Below are positions 28,125 through 28,249 of a stretch of DNA of 28,249 nt, in pieces. The notes beneath the pieces were generated by a model. That model saw nothing but the letters and a program-made list of their open reading frames with translations, was not told the origin of the DNA and made no database searches. Each line of letters begins with the position of its first letter. Position 1 is the first letter of the stretch. Source of the stretch: QHXN01 sp032162705 (GTDB lineage Bacteria > Acidobacteriota > Blastocatellia > Pyrinomonadales > Pyrinomonadaceae); NCBI GenBank assembly GCA_032162705.1, contig JAVRON010000044.1:1-28249 (forward strand). The letters are read 5' to 3'. The position numbers and the translations under genes were made by a program.

Positions 28125-28249
28125 CTATTCGACGATATCGGAGACGGTTCCCGCTCCCACCGTCCGCCCACCCTCTCGGATGGCGAACCGTAATCCCTTC
28201 TCCAACGCTATCGGCGTGATCAACTCGATCTCCATCGCGATGTTGTCCC
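28125..28249 (-). CDS. tuf: Elongation factor Tu, C-terminal end (partial)
   Basis: The last 41 codons are in the window: the sequence reads DNIAMEIELITPIALEKGLR and then FAIREGGRTVGAGTVSDIVE with a TAG stop, the classic EF-Tu domain 3 end. The rest lies beyond the right edge. EF-Tu delivers aminoacyl-tRNA to the ribosome. Its place before rpsJ marks the end of a str operon (rpsL-rpsG-fusA-tuf). Confidence 0.97.
   Translation of the reverse strand, partial: DNIAMEIELITPIALEKGLRFAIREGGRTVGAGTVSDIVE

Overview
The window is a bacterial chromosome segment, GC-rich by eye, carrying almost the complete S10-spc-alpha ribosomal protein supercluster on the minus strand. It enters at the 3' end of tuf (right edge) and reads leftward: rpsJ-rplC-rplD-rplW-rplB-rpsS-rplV-rpsC-rplP-rpmC-rpsQ (S10), rplN-rplX-rplE-rpsN-rpsH-rplF-rplR-rpsE-rpmD-rplO-secY-adk-map-infA-rpmJ (spc) and rpsM-rpsK-rpsD-rpoA-rplQ (alpha). 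A good intrinsic terminator candidate follows rplQ. Then, still on the minus strand, come accB-accC, rplU-rpmA-obg-nadD-rsfS, a sigma-54 activator without a sensor domain, rlmH, a dksA-like gene and a comF-family gene. Two small plus-strand genes of unknown function lie at the left edge and converge on comF.

The gene order is canonical, and every ribosomal protein expected in the three operons is present. The organism is Gram-negative-like. I lean towards Acidobacteriota (Blastocatellia-type), from general impression (composition, extended ribosomal proteins, heptamer repeats), not from a database match. S4, S14 and L36 all keep their zinc-binding cysteines. Several proteins carry low-complexity extensions: S3 (Arg/Gly tail), L22 (Lys/Ala tail), S17 (N-terminal), L17 (insert and tail), L27 (tail), L30 (Gln/Gly head) and BCCP (Arg/Gly head).

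The most striking feature is between the genes. About 25 gaps hold long inverted repeats whose arms are tandem 7-nt units. The heptamer differs between sites (at least seven sequence families, A to G, plus a weak H), but the architecture is constant: arms of about 23-35 bp, a non-conserved loop, and usually a fit between one gene's stop codon and the next gene's Shine-Dalgarno. Each heptamer contains a stop triplet on at least one strand. As 7 is not a multiple of 3, three tandem units put a stop in every frame. Several genes end at the arm edge or inside the arm (adk, the sigma-54 activator, accB, rpsS, rplC, rpsQ, rplX, rpmC). I consider this the candidate undescribed system of the window.

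Other regulatory signals: a near-consensus promoter for rplU overlapping a possible accBC terminator, followed by a leader hairpin; extended -10 promoter candidates before infA and secY sharing the same core; a small hairpin that would hide the rplN ribosome binding site; and non-heptameric hairpins before secY, rpsD and rplR-rplF. No tRNA, rRNA, CRISPR array, insertion sequence or transposase was seen, and no gene-free stretch exceeds about 225 bases.
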